Shown here: positions 8,505-16,570 of the stretch, piece by piece
Layout: each line of letters starts with the position of its first letter
How positions within the stretch are numbered: position 1 is the stretch's first letter
NCBI RefSeq assembly: GCF_003330765.1
Contig: NZ_CP024903.1
Span: 2,418,001 to 2,482,000 of the forward strand
Source of the DNA: Burkholderia pyrrocinia
Lineage (GTDB): Bacteria > Pseudomonadota > Gammaproteobacteria > Burkholderiales > Burkholderiaceae
Direction of reading: 5' to 3'
DNA length: 64,000 nt
Notes under the pieces: model-generated
The model's database searches: none
What the model saw: only the letters and a program-made list of their open reading frames with translations
Told to the model about the DNA's origin: nothing
Translations under genes and position numbers: made by a program

Positions 8505-8522
8505 CAAGTTGTACATACAACT
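8505..8522. promoter_or_regulatory. HutC-type operator upstream of hisJ-like gene
   Basis: AAGTTGTACATACAACTT: 8-base inverted arms around a CA centre. As I recall it, the published Pseudomonas putida HutC operator core is TTGTATGTACAA, whose reverse complement, TTGTACATACAA, is present here exactly. The position 87 bases before the binding-protein ATG is suitable for repression. A HutC-like gene lies divergently 477 bases away. Confidence 0.7.
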
Positions 8523-8683
8523 TTGCCGTTTACCGAGTTACCCGTGCAATCCGTGTTTATCTCTATTCGGAGAACCTCGATCCTCCGGTGGAATTTTTCT
8601 TTTATTTCAAATGGCTACAGATTTCTTTCGGCGGGTTGACGACTTTCGTCTCACGATTGTGGAATCGCATGCGCATCGGAGAT

Positions 8684-8695
8684 TTGTCTAGACAA
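8684..8695. promoter_or_regulatory. Second TTGT-N4-ACAA palindrome, possible GntR/HutC site
   Basis: TTGTCTAGACAA is a perfect 12-base palindrome sharing the TTGT..ACAA ends of the 8505 operator. It lies midway between the importer and the regulator. Assigning it to the same repressor is inference. Confidence 0.45.
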
Positions 8696-8998
8696 TACGG
8701 TCAAAACGGAGACCGACGCACATGCAACGCGACAGGTCCGGGAAATGGCCGCGAAACCGGGGGGCAGGAATAGGCGATCGCCTACCGCTCGCACCATCGA
8801 TGGCGAGATCGGCCGACTGCGTCTTGCCCGTCCCGGCGGACTGCATCGCCGCCCGCACGGCGACCATCGCGATGGTCGGGCACACGTGCGCCGCGCATTG
8901 CTTGCCTCGGCGTCTCCCCGATGGGAAACGGTCCGTCAGGTTGTCTATACTGACGTCGCCGCGCACCGCCAACCGTGCGTCTCTCCAACAGCGATGCA

Positions 8999-9694
8999 AT
9001 GACCACACCGATCTATCAGGAAATCAAGGACTTCATCCTCGCGCGCATTCATGCCGGCGAATGGGCGGAAGGCGACCAGGTGCCGTCGGAGAACGAACTC
9101 GCGCGCGAATTCAACGTCGCACGGATGACCGTCAATCGCGCGCTGCGCGAGCTGACGGCCGAGCAGGTGCTCACGCGCACGCGCGGCTCCGGCACGTATG
9201 TGGCATCGCCGAAGTACGAATCGACGCTGGTCGCGATCCGCAGCATCTCGGACGAAGTCGCCGCGCGCGGCCACGGCTATCGCGCGCAGGTGCTGCAGGT
9301 CGGCGCAGCAATCGCCGATACGAAGCTCGCCGACGAACTGCAGCTCGACACGGGCAGCCCGATCTTCCATTCGCGCGTGCTGCACTTCGAGAACGACACG
9401 CCCGTGCAGCTCGAGGAACGCTGGGTCAATCCGGCCTGTGCGCCCGAATATGCGTTGCAGGACTTCACGACGACGACGCCGAACCAGTACCTGACGCGCG
9501 TCGCGCCGCTGCAGCGCGTCGAATACCGGATCGAGGCCGCGATGCCCGACGCGGAAACGCGCAAGCGGCTGACGATGGACGAACGCGAGCCGTGCCTGAT
9601 GCTGCATCGGCGCACGTGGTCGCAGGGGCTGGTCGCGTCGGTGGCCAATCTCTGGCATCCGGGCAGCCGTTACCGGTTCACCGGGCATTTCTGA
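8999..9694 (+). CDS. hutC: GntR-family repressor, HutC-like (histidine utilisation)
   Basis: 231 residues. The N-terminal winged helix (MTTPIYQEIKDFILARIHAG, then SENELAREFNVARMTVNRAL) is the GntR DNA-binding domain. The rest is a UTRA ligand domain (GSPIFHSRVLHFENDTPVQL, with 'ERWVNPACAPEY', 'QYLTRVAPLQRVEY' and C-terminal 'LWHPGSRYRFTGHF'), which is the HutC subfamily pattern. The known HutC ligand is urocanate. I chose ATG 8999; an in-frame GTG at 8975 would add eight residues. No hut enzyme genes lie beside it, so here it appears to serve the divergent importer, whose promoter region carries a HutC-type palindrome. The family call is strong and the symbol is likely. Confidence 0.78.
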   Translation: MTTPIYQEIKDFILARIHAGEWAEGDQVPSENELAREFNVARMTVNRALRELTAEQVLTRTRGSGTYVASPKYESTLVAIRSISDEVAARGHGYRAQVLQVGAAIADTKLADELQLDTGSPIFHSRVLHFENDTPVQLEERWVNPACAPEYALQDFTTTTPNQYLTRVAPLQRVEYRIEAAMPDAETRKRLTMDEREPCLMLHRRTWSQGLVASVANLWHPGSRYRFTGHF

Positions 9695-9703
9695 TGCACG
9701 GCA

Positions 9704-10945
9704 TCACCGCGCGCCGGGCCGTCCCCATCGCTCGATCGCACTGACCGCCCGCGTCAACCCGTCCTCCTGCGCGATGCGCGCGCCGAGTTCCGTTGCACGC
9801 GCCTTCGTATCGCCGCGTTCGGCAAACGCGATCGCTCGCGCCAGCGCGGCAGCGTCCACGCGCCGCCCCGCGACCGGCGCATCCGCCACGCCGAGCCGCT
9901 GCAGCCGGTTCGCCCAGAAGAACTGATCGCCCGCGAACGGCACGACGACCGACGGAATGCCGGCCCGTGCGGCCGAATGCGTGGTGCCCGAGCCGCCGTG
10001 ATGAATCGCCATCGAGGTGCGCGGAAACAGCCAGTCGTGCGGCGTGTCGCCGATCACGCAGACCTGCGCCGGCAACATCGATGCGTCGATACCGCTCCAG
10101 CCCGGATAGAACAGCGCGCGCCGCCCGGCGAGCGCATGCGCCAGCGCGTCGGCCATCGCGGCCCGGTCGAAGCCGGCCATGCTGCCGAAACCGATGTACA
10201 CCGGCGGATCGCCCGAGTCGAGAAAGGCCGCGAGTGCCGGCGGTGGTGTCCATGCACGCGCATCGATACGCCACTGGCCGCATGCGAGCACCTGGGACGG
10301 CCAGTCGGCAGGGCCGGACAGCAGCGCCGGCGACACGCCGTACAGCATCGGATGATCGGTCCACACCTGCTTGCGCGGCGGCAACCCGCACACGCTTGCG
10401 CGCGCCGCGTTCGTCGCCCTCCTGAACGCCTGCCACAACAGCGCGTTCACGAGCCGGTGGCTCGCACGGTTCAGCCAGCGCGGCAGCTTCCCCGGCGGCA
10501 GGAACGGCGACGCGAATTCGGCAGTCGGCGTGATCGGGATCATGCCCGTGCCGATCGCCGGCACGCCGCGATACTCGGCAACCGACAGCCCGACGAACGA
10601 CGCGAGCCCCGACACGAGGATCGCGTCGCAGCCGGCCGATGCGTCCGCGACTTCGCGCATCCACGCGGCCGTGTTCGCATTCGCGATCGCCGCGAGCGCC
10701 TTCGACGTGTCGTTGAAACCGCCGCGCCCGCGCACCGCATCCGCCAACGCGCCGTCCGGTGCGATCGCGCGGCGGATATCGCCGGACAACGGCGCCGACG
10801 GCACGCCAAGCGCGGCAGCCGCGCCGAGCGTCGCCGCGTCGGCCAGCAGCCGGACATCGTGGCCGGCGCCCGTCAGCGCGCAACCGAGCGCCGCGAGCGG
10901 GCGCGTGTCGCCTTCGGTGCCGTAGGTGGCGATGACGAGCTTCAT
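9704..10945 (-). CDS. GT1-type glycosyltransferase (UDP-sugar dependent, MurG/UGT fold)
   Basis: 413 residues. The N-terminus MKLVIATYGTEGDTRPLAAL is the start of GT-B enzymes that glycosylate small molecules (macrolide, sterol or flavonoid types). The C-terminal nucleotide-sugar motif reads SMAIHHGGSGTTHSAARAG, then 'PSVVVPFAGDQFFWANRL'. No membrane segments. ATG 10945 has GAGGAG six bases upstream. It is divergent from a TetR gene, with an inverted repeat between them, a layout common for xenobiotic or antibiotic-inactivating glycosyltransferases and for rhamnosyltransferases. The acceptor cannot be told from sequence. Confidence 0.85.
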   Translation of the reverse strand: MKLVIATYGTEGDTRPLAALGCALTGAGHDVRLLADAATLGAAAALGVPSAPLSGDIRRAIAPDGALADAVRGRGGFNDTSKALAAIANANTAAWMREVADASAGCDAILVSGLASFVGLSVAEYRGVPAIGTGMIPITPTAEFASPFLPPGKLPRWLNRASHRLVNALLWQAFRRATNAARASVCGLPPRKQVWTDHPMLYGVSPALLSGPADWPSQVLACGQWRIDARAWTPPPALAAFLDSGDPPVYIGFGSMAGFDRAAMADALAHALAGRRALFYPGWSGIDASMLPAQVCVIGDTPHDWLFPRTSMAIHHGGSGTTHSAARAGIPSVVVPFAGDQFFWANRLQRLGVADAPVAGRRVDAAALARAIAFAERGDTKARATELGARIAQEDGLTRAVSAIERWGRPGAR

Positions 10946-10989
10946 GCGTGACTCCTCGTGCACGACGGAAACGGATGGCTTCGTAAAAA

Positions 10990-11019
10990 TGCACGTCGTA
11001 TACTAATGCAACTCGTGCA
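10990..11019. promoter_or_regulatory. Inverted repeat between glycosyltransferase and TetR genes
   Basis: TGCACG at 10990-10995 and CGTGCA at 11014-11019 form an inverted repeat spanning 30 bases. It encloses a possible -10 (TATACT, 10999-11004) for the TetR gene. It is a plausible TetR operator controlling both divergent promoters; the arms are short and widely spaced. Confidence 0.4.
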
Positions 11020-11041
11020 CTTTCAGTCAATCTCCCCCGCC

Positions 11042-11662
11042 ATGCCGATTCCGACCGACGATCCGGGCCGCCGCGCGCGCAAGCGCATCCAGATGCTCGC
11101 GCATCTTGCCGCCACCGGCGCGCGCCTGTTCGATACGCACGGCTACGAAGCCGTCACGATGGAGCAGATCGCCGCGCAGGCCGATGTCGCGAAGCGCACG
11201 CTGTACAACCATTTTCCGACGAAGGAAGCGGTGCTCGCGCACTGGCTCGAAGGCGAACTCGCGCGTGATCTCGCGCATCTGCAGCGCGACGTCGCGCAAC
11301 GCAAGACCTTCGCATCGCGCATCGGCTGCGTGCTCGACGCGTCGGCCGCGTGGTGCGAGCAGCATCCCGTGTATCTGCTCGCTTATTTGCGGCATCGCTT
11401 CCTGAGCATCGGCGCGGTCGAACCGGCAAGCGGTGGAGAGAACGGCAGCGATATCGCGCGGGTATGGCAGCAACTGATCGCCGCGGGGCAGCAATCCGGC
11501 GAACTGAACGGCACGCTGCGCGCCGACCAGCTCGCGACGTGGTTTCATCACCTGTATCTCGCCGCGATGCTGCGCTGGCTGACCGTGCCGGGGCTGTCGC
11601 TGAAACGGGAGTTCCAGTCGGTCGCGAAGTTATTTGTCGAAGGCGCGGAAGCGAAACGCTGA
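11042..11662 (+). CDS. TetR/AcrR-family transcriptional regulator
   Basis: 206 residues. The N-terminal helix-turn-helix reads ATGARLFDTHGYEAVTMEQI, then 'AAQADVAKRTLYNHFPTKEAVL', a textbook TetR domain. The remainder is a helical ligand domain with no recognisable subfamily. ATG 11042 begins where the family similarity starts; an in-frame frame continues upstream to 10958 without support. It probably represses the divergent glycosyltransferase and itself. Inducer unknown. Confidence 0.85.
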   Translation: MPIPTDDPGRRARKRIQMLAHLAATGARLFDTHGYEAVTMEQIAAQADVAKRTLYNHFPTKEAVLAHWLEGELARDLAHLQRDVAQRKTFASRIGCVLDASAAWCEQHPVYLLAYLRHRFLSIGAVEPASGGENGSDIARVWQQLIAAGQQSGELNGTLRADQLATWFHHLYLAAMLRWLTVPGLSLKREFQSVAKLFVEGAEAKR

Positions 11663-11766
11663 GCGCGCAAGCCGCCGGTCAAACGTTCACAGTCGCCCGA
11701 GCAGGACCGCGAGCAGCGAGCGCCCGAAACGGGCGACCGCCGCACCGCATGTAACAAACGCGCGCT

Positions 11767-12384
11767 TCATTTCTTCCGCGACGATTTCGCCGCCGCCGGC
11801 GCACCGCGCTGCGCGGCAGCGCCACCGCCCGACGGCCATTGCGTCTCGTCGAGCAAACGGTCGAACAGCCGCGCGCGCTCGTCGGCCGACAGCGGGCACA
11901 GCCCGAACATCGCCGATAGCGCGAGCCCCCAGGCCGCCTTCCATCGCAGCAGCGCAAGGTCGGGATCGCCGGATTCGGCTGCGATGCGCTTTGCGTTCTC
12001 GCCATCGATGTCCCGAACCTGCTGCAACGGCGCGGGATCCTCGACCAGCGCCGCCATGATCGCGAGCGCCGCCGACGGCTGCTGGTCGATCACTTCGCGC
12101 ATCGTCGCGATCTGCGCGGACAACGTCGGCTGCGCTTCGCGCGGATCGCGCGCAGCCAGATAGTCGCGCTGGAATCGTTGATAGTAGTCCTGCTGATGTT
12201 CCATCAGCGCGTTCAGCACATCGCCTTTCGTGCGGAACTGATGCATCAGCCCGCCCTTGCTGATGCCGCTTTCGCGTGAAATCGCATCGAACGTGAGCTT
12301 GCCCGGACCGTCGCGCTCGAGGATCGCGAGCGCCGCCTGGATCGCGGCAGTGCGCGTTCGCTCGGAACGCGTCGGGTTATCCAT
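11767..12384 (-). CDS. TetR-family regulator of the lipoprotein-MCE operon
   Basis: 205 residues. HTH: AALAILERDGPGKLTFDAIS, then 'RESGISKGGLMHQFRTKGDVLNAL', followed by a TetR_C-type ligand domain ('QRFQRDYLAARDPREAQPTL') and a basic low-complexity tail ending SSRKK. ATG 12384 was chosen by similarity. An 18-base palindrome lies 88 bases upstream of its own start. A second, nearly identical one lies 87 bases upstream of the divergent lipoprotein gene. It therefore very likely represses both itself and the lipoprotein/MCE pair. Confidence 0.86.
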   Translation of the reverse strand: MDNPTRSERTRTAAIQAALAILERDGPGKLTFDAISRESGISKGGLMHQFRTKGDVLNALMEHQQDYYQRFQRDYLAARDPREAQPTLSAQIATMREVIDQQPSAALAIMAALVEDPAPLQQVRDIDGENAKRIAAESGDPDLALLRWKAAWGLALSAMFGLCPLSADERARLFDRLLDETQWPSGGGAAAQRGAPAAAKSSRKK

Positions 12385-12471
12385 GAACTTTCCCCGGTAT
12401 GGAGTGACGCAACGCGACCGTGCCGAACCGGCGCGACCGCATGCAGGAAGTGCGCGGAGTCTATCACAAAC

Positions 12472-12489
12472 AAACCGCCTGGTCGGTTT
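12472..12489. promoter_or_regulatory. TetR operator 1 (autoregulatory)
   Basis: AAACCGCCTGGTCGGTTT: inverted arms AAACCG/CGGTTT. It shares 14 of 18 bases with operator 2 at 12669. Located 88 bases upstream of the tetR ATG on the minus strand. Confidence 0.75.
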
Positions 12490-12668
12490 ACATCCGGAAA
12501 TGGCGGTGCTACGATCGGCTCCCGCATCGGCTCCGGCCGGATCAACGGCTGTTTTGCGCACCGGTCACAGGTGCGCGATCACCGCCGGTGGTGCGGCTGC
12601 CCGGCCGATGACCGCCGCCGAACCGCCCATCGCCTCCGGAATTCATGCAGTCGTTGCGCCCCAAAAAC

Positions 12669-12686
12669 AAACCGTCTAGTTGGTTT
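12669..12686. promoter_or_regulatory. TetR operator 2 (lipoprotein-MCE promoter)
   Basis: AAACCGTCTAGTTGGTTT, the same pattern as operator 1 with one arm mismatch, followed directly by a T run. Located 87 bases upstream of the lipoprotein ATG. Confidence 0.75.
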
Positions 12687-12772
12687 TTTTACTGAACCCC
12701 GAGCGGCGATGCCGCCCCGTTGCACCACCCTTCGCGCCGGCTACCGGCGCGCACCCCGACCCGGAGAATCAG

Positions 12773-13435
12773 ATGCACCGATCGATCAAGCCCAGCCACC
12801 TGCTCAACGCCGCGCTTTGCATCGCGCTCGCCGGATGCGCCGGCGTCCAGCCGGCCCGCTATAGCGGCATCGAATCGTCGCCGTACCTGCGCAGCGATCC
12901 GCAAGACAAGTCCGGCCGCGTGCCCTACCGCTATGCGTTGCCGGCGGACTGGCACAAGTACCGGAAGCTGATCCTCGACCCGGTGGCCGTCTATCGCGGC
13001 ACCGATCATCAGTTCGGCAACCTGACCGACCAGGACAAGTCGACGCTTGCCACGTATATGGGCGACACGTTCGCGAAGAAGCTCGGCAAGCGCTTCGAAC
13101 TGACGAGCGCGCCGGGCCCCGACACGCTGCGCGTGAAGCTGACGCTGACAGGCGCCGTGACGACGACGGCATTTGCCGGCGCATTCGCGCATTTCGATCT
13201 CGCGGGCAACGTCTACAACGGCGTGCAGGCGATCCGCGGCCGCGAAGGCGCATTCACGGGTTCGGTCATTTACGCGGTGGAGATTCGCGATGCATCGACG
13301 AACCGGCTGATCAGCGCGTACGTGACGAAGCAGTATCCGAATGCGATGAACATCGGCGCGAGTTTCGGCGCGCTCAGCGCGGCAAAAACCGGCATCGACA
13401 AGGGCGCCGATGCACTCGTCGCGCAATTCGACTGA
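12773..13435 (+). CDS. DUF3313-type lipoprotein
   Basis: 220 residues. Signal peptide II with lipobox ALAGC, Cys22 being the lipidation site. The residue after Cys is Ala, so no Asp+2 retention signal and outer-membrane delivery is expected. The body (YRYALPADWHKYRKLILDPV, later 'VSAKTGIDKGADALVAQF'-like helical end) fits the DUF3313 family. Start ATG 12773 with CGGAGAA upstream. The last 26 bases overlap the MCE gene, which indicates coupled translation. Known pqi operons pair PqiB with the lipoprotein PqiC; this lipoprotein is of another family but holds the same place, so a role as an outer-membrane dock for the MCE protein is a reasonable guess. Confidence 0.8.
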   Translation: MHRSIKPSHLLNAALCIALAGCAGVQPARYSGIESSPYLRSDPQDKSGRVPYRYALPADWHKYRKLILDPVAVYRGTDHQFGNLTDQDKSTLATYMGDTFAKKLGKRFELTSAPGPDTLRVKLTLTGAVTTTAFAGAFAHFDLAGNVYNGVQAIRGREGAFTGSVIYAVEIRDASTNRLISAYVTKQYPNAMNIGASFGALSAAKTGIDKGADALVAQFD

Positions 13436-15062
13436 CACCCGTCGGCTAACGGTGGCGCGTATTGCGCAGGCGCGTGCCCACTGGCCGCGAGCAGCAATCT
13501 TCTGGGTCGTTCCGCTCGCGGCCGCCTTGTTCTGTGTCGCATGGGGCGTCGCGTCGCTCGGCAGCCGCGGGCCGACGATCACGATCGCGTTCGCGACAGC
13601 CGACGGGCTGGAAGCCGGCCGATCGACGCTGCGGCTGCGCAACGTCGAAGTCGGCCGCGTGACGCGCGTTCGCGCGTTGCGCGGGCAATCGGGCGTGCGC
13701 GTCGATGTGCAGCTGGACACCGACATGCACGCACTAGCGGTTGCGGACACACGCTTCTGGATCGTGCGGCCGCGCATCGGGCCCGGCGGCCTCTCCGGTC
13801 TCGATTCGGTGCTATCGGGTGCGTACATCGCGGCCGCGACAGGCGGTTCGCGCGCACCGCGCGCGACGTTCATCGGGCTCGATGCGCCGCCAGTCACCGA
13901 AGACGGCGGCCGTCACTACACGCTGCACACGGCGTCGCTCGGCTCGGTCGCGATCGGTTCGCCGGTCTATCACCGGCGCGCACGCGTCGGCCAGGTGACC
14001 GGTTATGCGCTCGATGCAGACGGGCACGGCGTCTCGATCGACGTGTTCGTCGCCGCGCCGTTCGATCGGTACGTCGACGTCGATGCGCGCTGGTGGCAGG
14101 CCGGCGGCATCGGCCTGCGGCTCGACGCGGGCGGCATGAAACTCGGCACGCCGTCGATCGCCGCGATGCTCGCCGGCGCACTCGCGTTCGCGTCGCCGCC
14201 CGGGCGCGCATCGATCGTCGCGGCGCCGGACGGCAAGCGCTTTCGCGTGGCCGACGACGAAATCGACGCGATGCGGACGCCGAATGCGCCGGCCGCGCCC
14301 GTCGTGATGCGTTTCGATCGCTCGCTGCGCGGCCTCGATGTCGGCGCGCCGGTGGATTTTCGCGGCATCGAACTCGGCAACGTAACGGCCGTCGGCACCG
14401 AATACGACGCAGCACGCGGCGACGTCACGATGCGCGTGACGATGGCGCTCTACCCCGATCGCCTCGGGCAGCGCTACCGCGACGTGCTCGGCAACGGCGA
14501 CACCGACGCCGGCAAGGCGCTGCTACGCACGCTCGTCGCGCGCGGGTTGCGCGGCCAGTTGCGCGTGGGCAACCCGATCGCGAACCGGTCGTATGTCGCG
14601 CTCGACATGTTCCCGCACGCGCCGCCCGCCTCGGTCGACACGAATCGCGAGCCGATCGCGTTGCCGACCGTGCCCGGCACGCTCGACGTGCTGCGCGTGC
14701 AAATTGCCGATATCGCCGGAACACTGTCCCGGTTGCCGCTCGATCGCATAGGTACGGATCTGAACGCAGCGCTCGTAAACACCAATACGCTGTTCACGCA
14801 ACTCGATACCGAACTCGCGCCGCATGCGCGCGACGCGCTGGGCATTGCGCGACAGACGTTCACGGCTGCGCAGGCGATGCTCCGGCAAGAGGGTGCGGGT
14901 ACATCGAACCTCCACCGCACGCTGACGCAATTCGCGCGAACATCGCGCGCACTGCGCGCATTGGCCGGCGAACTGGAACAGCATCCGGAGTGGGTGCTGC
15001 CGAATGCGTCGAGCACCACGCCACCGGCCGACGCGCCGCATCCGGCGAGTGCGGCACGGTGA
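13410..15062 (+). CDS. PqiB-like triple-MCE-domain membrane protein
   Basis: 550 residues. One N-terminal transmembrane helix (IFWVVPLAAALFCVAWGVAS) is followed by three MCE repeats. Their cores read GPTITIAFATADGLEAGRST, 'TASLGSVAIGSPVYHRRARVG' and 'RGLDVGAPVDFRGIELGNV'. A long helical C-terminus (about 420-530) would form the central tube of PqiB/YebT-like lipid-transfer proteins. ATG 13410 has AAGGG five bases upstream and lies inside the lipoprotein gene. The inner-membrane partner PqiA is not next to it, which is unusual. Expected role: lipid movement between inner and outer membranes. Controlled by the divergent TetR through operator 2. Confidence 0.87.
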   Translation: MHSSRNSTDTRRLTVARIAQARAHWPRAAIFWVVPLAAALFCVAWGVASLGSRGPTITIAFATADGLEAGRSTLRLRNVEVGRVTRVRALRGQSGVRVDVQLDTDMHALAVADTRFWIVRPRIGPGGLSGLDSVLSGAYIAAATGGSRAPRATFIGLDAPPVTEDGGRHYTLHTASLGSVAIGSPVYHRRARVGQVTGYALDADGHGVSIDVFVAAPFDRYVDVDARWWQAGGIGLRLDAGGMKLGTPSIAAMLAGALAFASPPGRASIVAAPDGKRFRVADDEIDAMRTPNAPAAPVVMRFDRSLRGLDVGAPVDFRGIELGNVTAVGTEYDAARGDVTMRVTMALYPDRLGQRYRDVLGNGDTDAGKALLRTLVARGLRGQLRVGNPIANRSYVALDMFPHAPPASVDTNREPIALPTVPGTLDVLRVQIADIAGTLSRLPLDRIGTDLNAALVNTNTLFTQLDTELAPHARDALGIARQTFTAAQAMLRQEGAGTSNLHRTLTQFARTSRALRALAGELEQHPEWVLPNASSTTPPADAPHPASAAR

Positions 15063-15241
15063 GCGCGTCGCGCGGTGCATACAGATTTTTACGACGATCG
15101 CACGCACCGCATGCCAAATTTCCCGCGCAGCAGTATGCTGATGACGTACGGCCGCGCACGGTGCATCGGGCAATCCCGTAGTTGCGACGTTGTCGCGCCG
15201 CCGTCGCGACCGCAATCATGCATTGCAAGGAGGGATTCGTG

Positions 15242-15595
15242 ATGACTACCACGCATCAGCACTTCCACCTCGAACTACGGCACGCCACCGCGCCGACCTA
15301 TTTCATCAGCTACCTGTTTCCGGCCTTGCTGTTCGTTTACGAACTGCTGCGCGTCGGCCAGTGGATCCGCGATCACGGGATGCAATTCGCCGCGTTCAAG
15401 CAAATGGGTTACGAGTATCTGCTGATGCTGCTGTTCGTCGGGCTGCAGATCGTGGTCGAGGCGATCTTCCTGCTCGGCGCCGCGATGCGCAAGGATCATC
15501 GCGATTTCGAGCACCGGCTGCCGAACGTGGTCCTCGGCATCGGCTGCTCGATCGCGCTGCTCGCGATCGATCTCGCGATCCAGCTGGTGTTCTGA
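15242..15595 (+). CDS. Small three-helix membrane protein of unknown function
   Basis: 117 residues. ATG 15242 is preceded by the near-perfect AAGGAGG. A polar, His-rich N-terminus (MTTTHQHFHLELRHATAPTY) precedes three hydrophobic helices at about residues 18-38, 56-79 and 94-116. The short charged loop 'RKDHRDFEHRLP' lies between helices 2 and 3. I do not recognise the family. It sits alone, convergent with the hydrolase gene and separated from it by a hairpin. Confidence 0.75.
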   Translation: MTTTHQHFHLELRHATAPTYFISYLFPALLFVYELLRVGQWIRDHGMQFAAFKQMGYEYLLMLLFVGLQIVVEAIFLLGAAMRKDHRDFEHRLPNVVLGIGCSIALLAIDLAIQLVF

Positions 15596-15598
15596 CAG

Positions 15599-15620
15599 CC
15601 GGCGGGCACACGCCCGCCGG
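15599..15620. terminator. Hairpin between convergent genes
   Basis: A 9-bp stem CCGGCGGGC / GCCCGCCGG with a 4-base loop, four bases after the membrane-protein stop and 13 bases before the hydrolase stop on the other strand. No clear T run on either side, so efficiency is uncertain. Probably bidirectional. Confidence 0.5.
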
Positions 15621-15632
15621 TTGCATGGGCGC

Positions 15633-16463
15633 TCAGGCGCCCGCGTCGCGCAGGAGCGTCACCACGGCGGCCAGCACGTCGTCCGTCCGCTCGCGGTGCG
15701 GCATGTGCCCGCACTTTCCAAGCAACAGGAACGACGAGGGTCCCGCGACGCGCGCGGTGATCCGCTTCGGATGCACGTCGGACCCGTATTCGTCGTCTTC
15801 GCCGTGAATCGCAAGCGTCGCGCATTGCACGCGCGGCAATGCGTCGTCGAGATTCCAGTCGCGAAATGCCGGCGACAGCCACGTGTCGACCCACGCGCGC
15901 AGCACCCATTCGGCCTTGTCGCCGTGATAGCGCGCGAGCCGGTCGAGTTGTCCCGGTTCGTCGAACTGCAGCCCGGCGTCGCGAATGCCGGCCAGCGTGC
16001 GATCCTCGACGAACGCCTGCGCGGCGACCGTCACGAGCGCGCGGCAACGATCCGGATGTGCGGCTGCGCACCCCACCGCCATTGCGCCGCCGACGCTGTG
16101 TCCAAACGCGACGAACGCATCGACGCCGAGCTGTTCGCGCAGCGCATCGAACGCGTGATCGGCCTCGTCGCGCACGAACGTCGTGCCGAGCTTCCCCGGA
16201 TGACGATCCGAACGGCCGAAGCCGAGCCGGTCGTACGCGATCACGTCGCGTTGCGTGGCGCGCGCGAGTTGCGCGGGAAAGTCGCGCCACAGTTCGACGC
16301 AGCCGAGCGAATCGTGCAGCAGCACGATGGGTGCGGCCGGCTCAGGTGCGGCCGACCCGAATGCGCCCGCTGCGTCCTGCGCCGGACGAGCACGCCAGCG
16401 CTTCGCAAAGAGACGCCCTTGCGGCGTCTCGACGGTTGTCTCCTCGGTCACGATATCGGTCAT
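15633..16463 (-). CDS. Alpha/beta-hydrolase fold protein
   Basis: 276 residues. Oxyanion segment IVLLHDSLGCVELWRDFPAQ, nucleophile elbow 'FGHSVGGAMAVG' (Ser), acid in 'AIHGEDDEYG' and terminal His in 'GKCGHMPHRERT'. The whole triad is present, so it should be an active serine hydrolase: an esterase, or a C-C or enol-lactone hydrolase of the PcaD/MhpC sort. The start was set at ATG 16463 (MTDIVTEETTVETPQGRLFA). It lies 107 bases downstream of a CatR/BenM-like LysR gene on the same strand, which hints at aromatic-compound metabolism. The substrate cannot be deduced. Confidence 0.85.
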   Translation of the reverse strand: MTDIVTEETTVETPQGRLFAKRWRARPAQDAAGAFGSAAPEPAAPIVLLHDSLGCVELWRDFPAQLARATQRDVIAYDRLGFGRSDRHPGKLGTTFVRDEADHAFDALREQLGVDAFVAFGHSVGGAMAVGCAAAHPDRCRALVTVAAQAFVEDRTLAGIRDAGLQFDEPGQLDRLARYHGDKAEWVLRAWVDTWLSPAFRDWNLDDALPRVQCATLAIHGEDDEYGSDVHPKRITARVAGPSSFLLLGKCGHMPHRERTDDVLAAVVTLLRDAGA

Positions 16464-16570
16464 GTGTCTGTCGTCTGCCTGAAAGCGGCCGCACGTCGGC
16501 GGCCTCGGAATCCCCGCATGTTGGCCCGCAGGCGCGCGCGGCGTCAAGCAAGCCCCCGCCGCCCGCGCGC

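Larger units (their letters stand above)
8419..8998. other. Divergent regulatory region between amino-acid importer and HutC-like repressor
   Basis: 580 bases with no supported gene. It contains a near-perfect 18-base palindrome at 8505-8522, a perfect 12-base palindrome at 8684-8695, and a third related element, TTGTCTATAC, at 8941-8950. The third overlaps a possible -10 (TATACT, 8946-8951) of the regulator gene. The stretch 8590-8630 is A+T-rich, unlike the flanks, and probably holds the importer promoter. Confidence 0.6.
12385..12772. other. Divergent control region with two TetR operators
   Basis: 388 bases with no supported gene. Two matching 18-base palindromes at 12472-12489 and 12669-12686 are 197 bases apart (start to start). 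Each sits 87-88 bases from the gene it faces. No other structure stands out. Confidence 0.65.
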
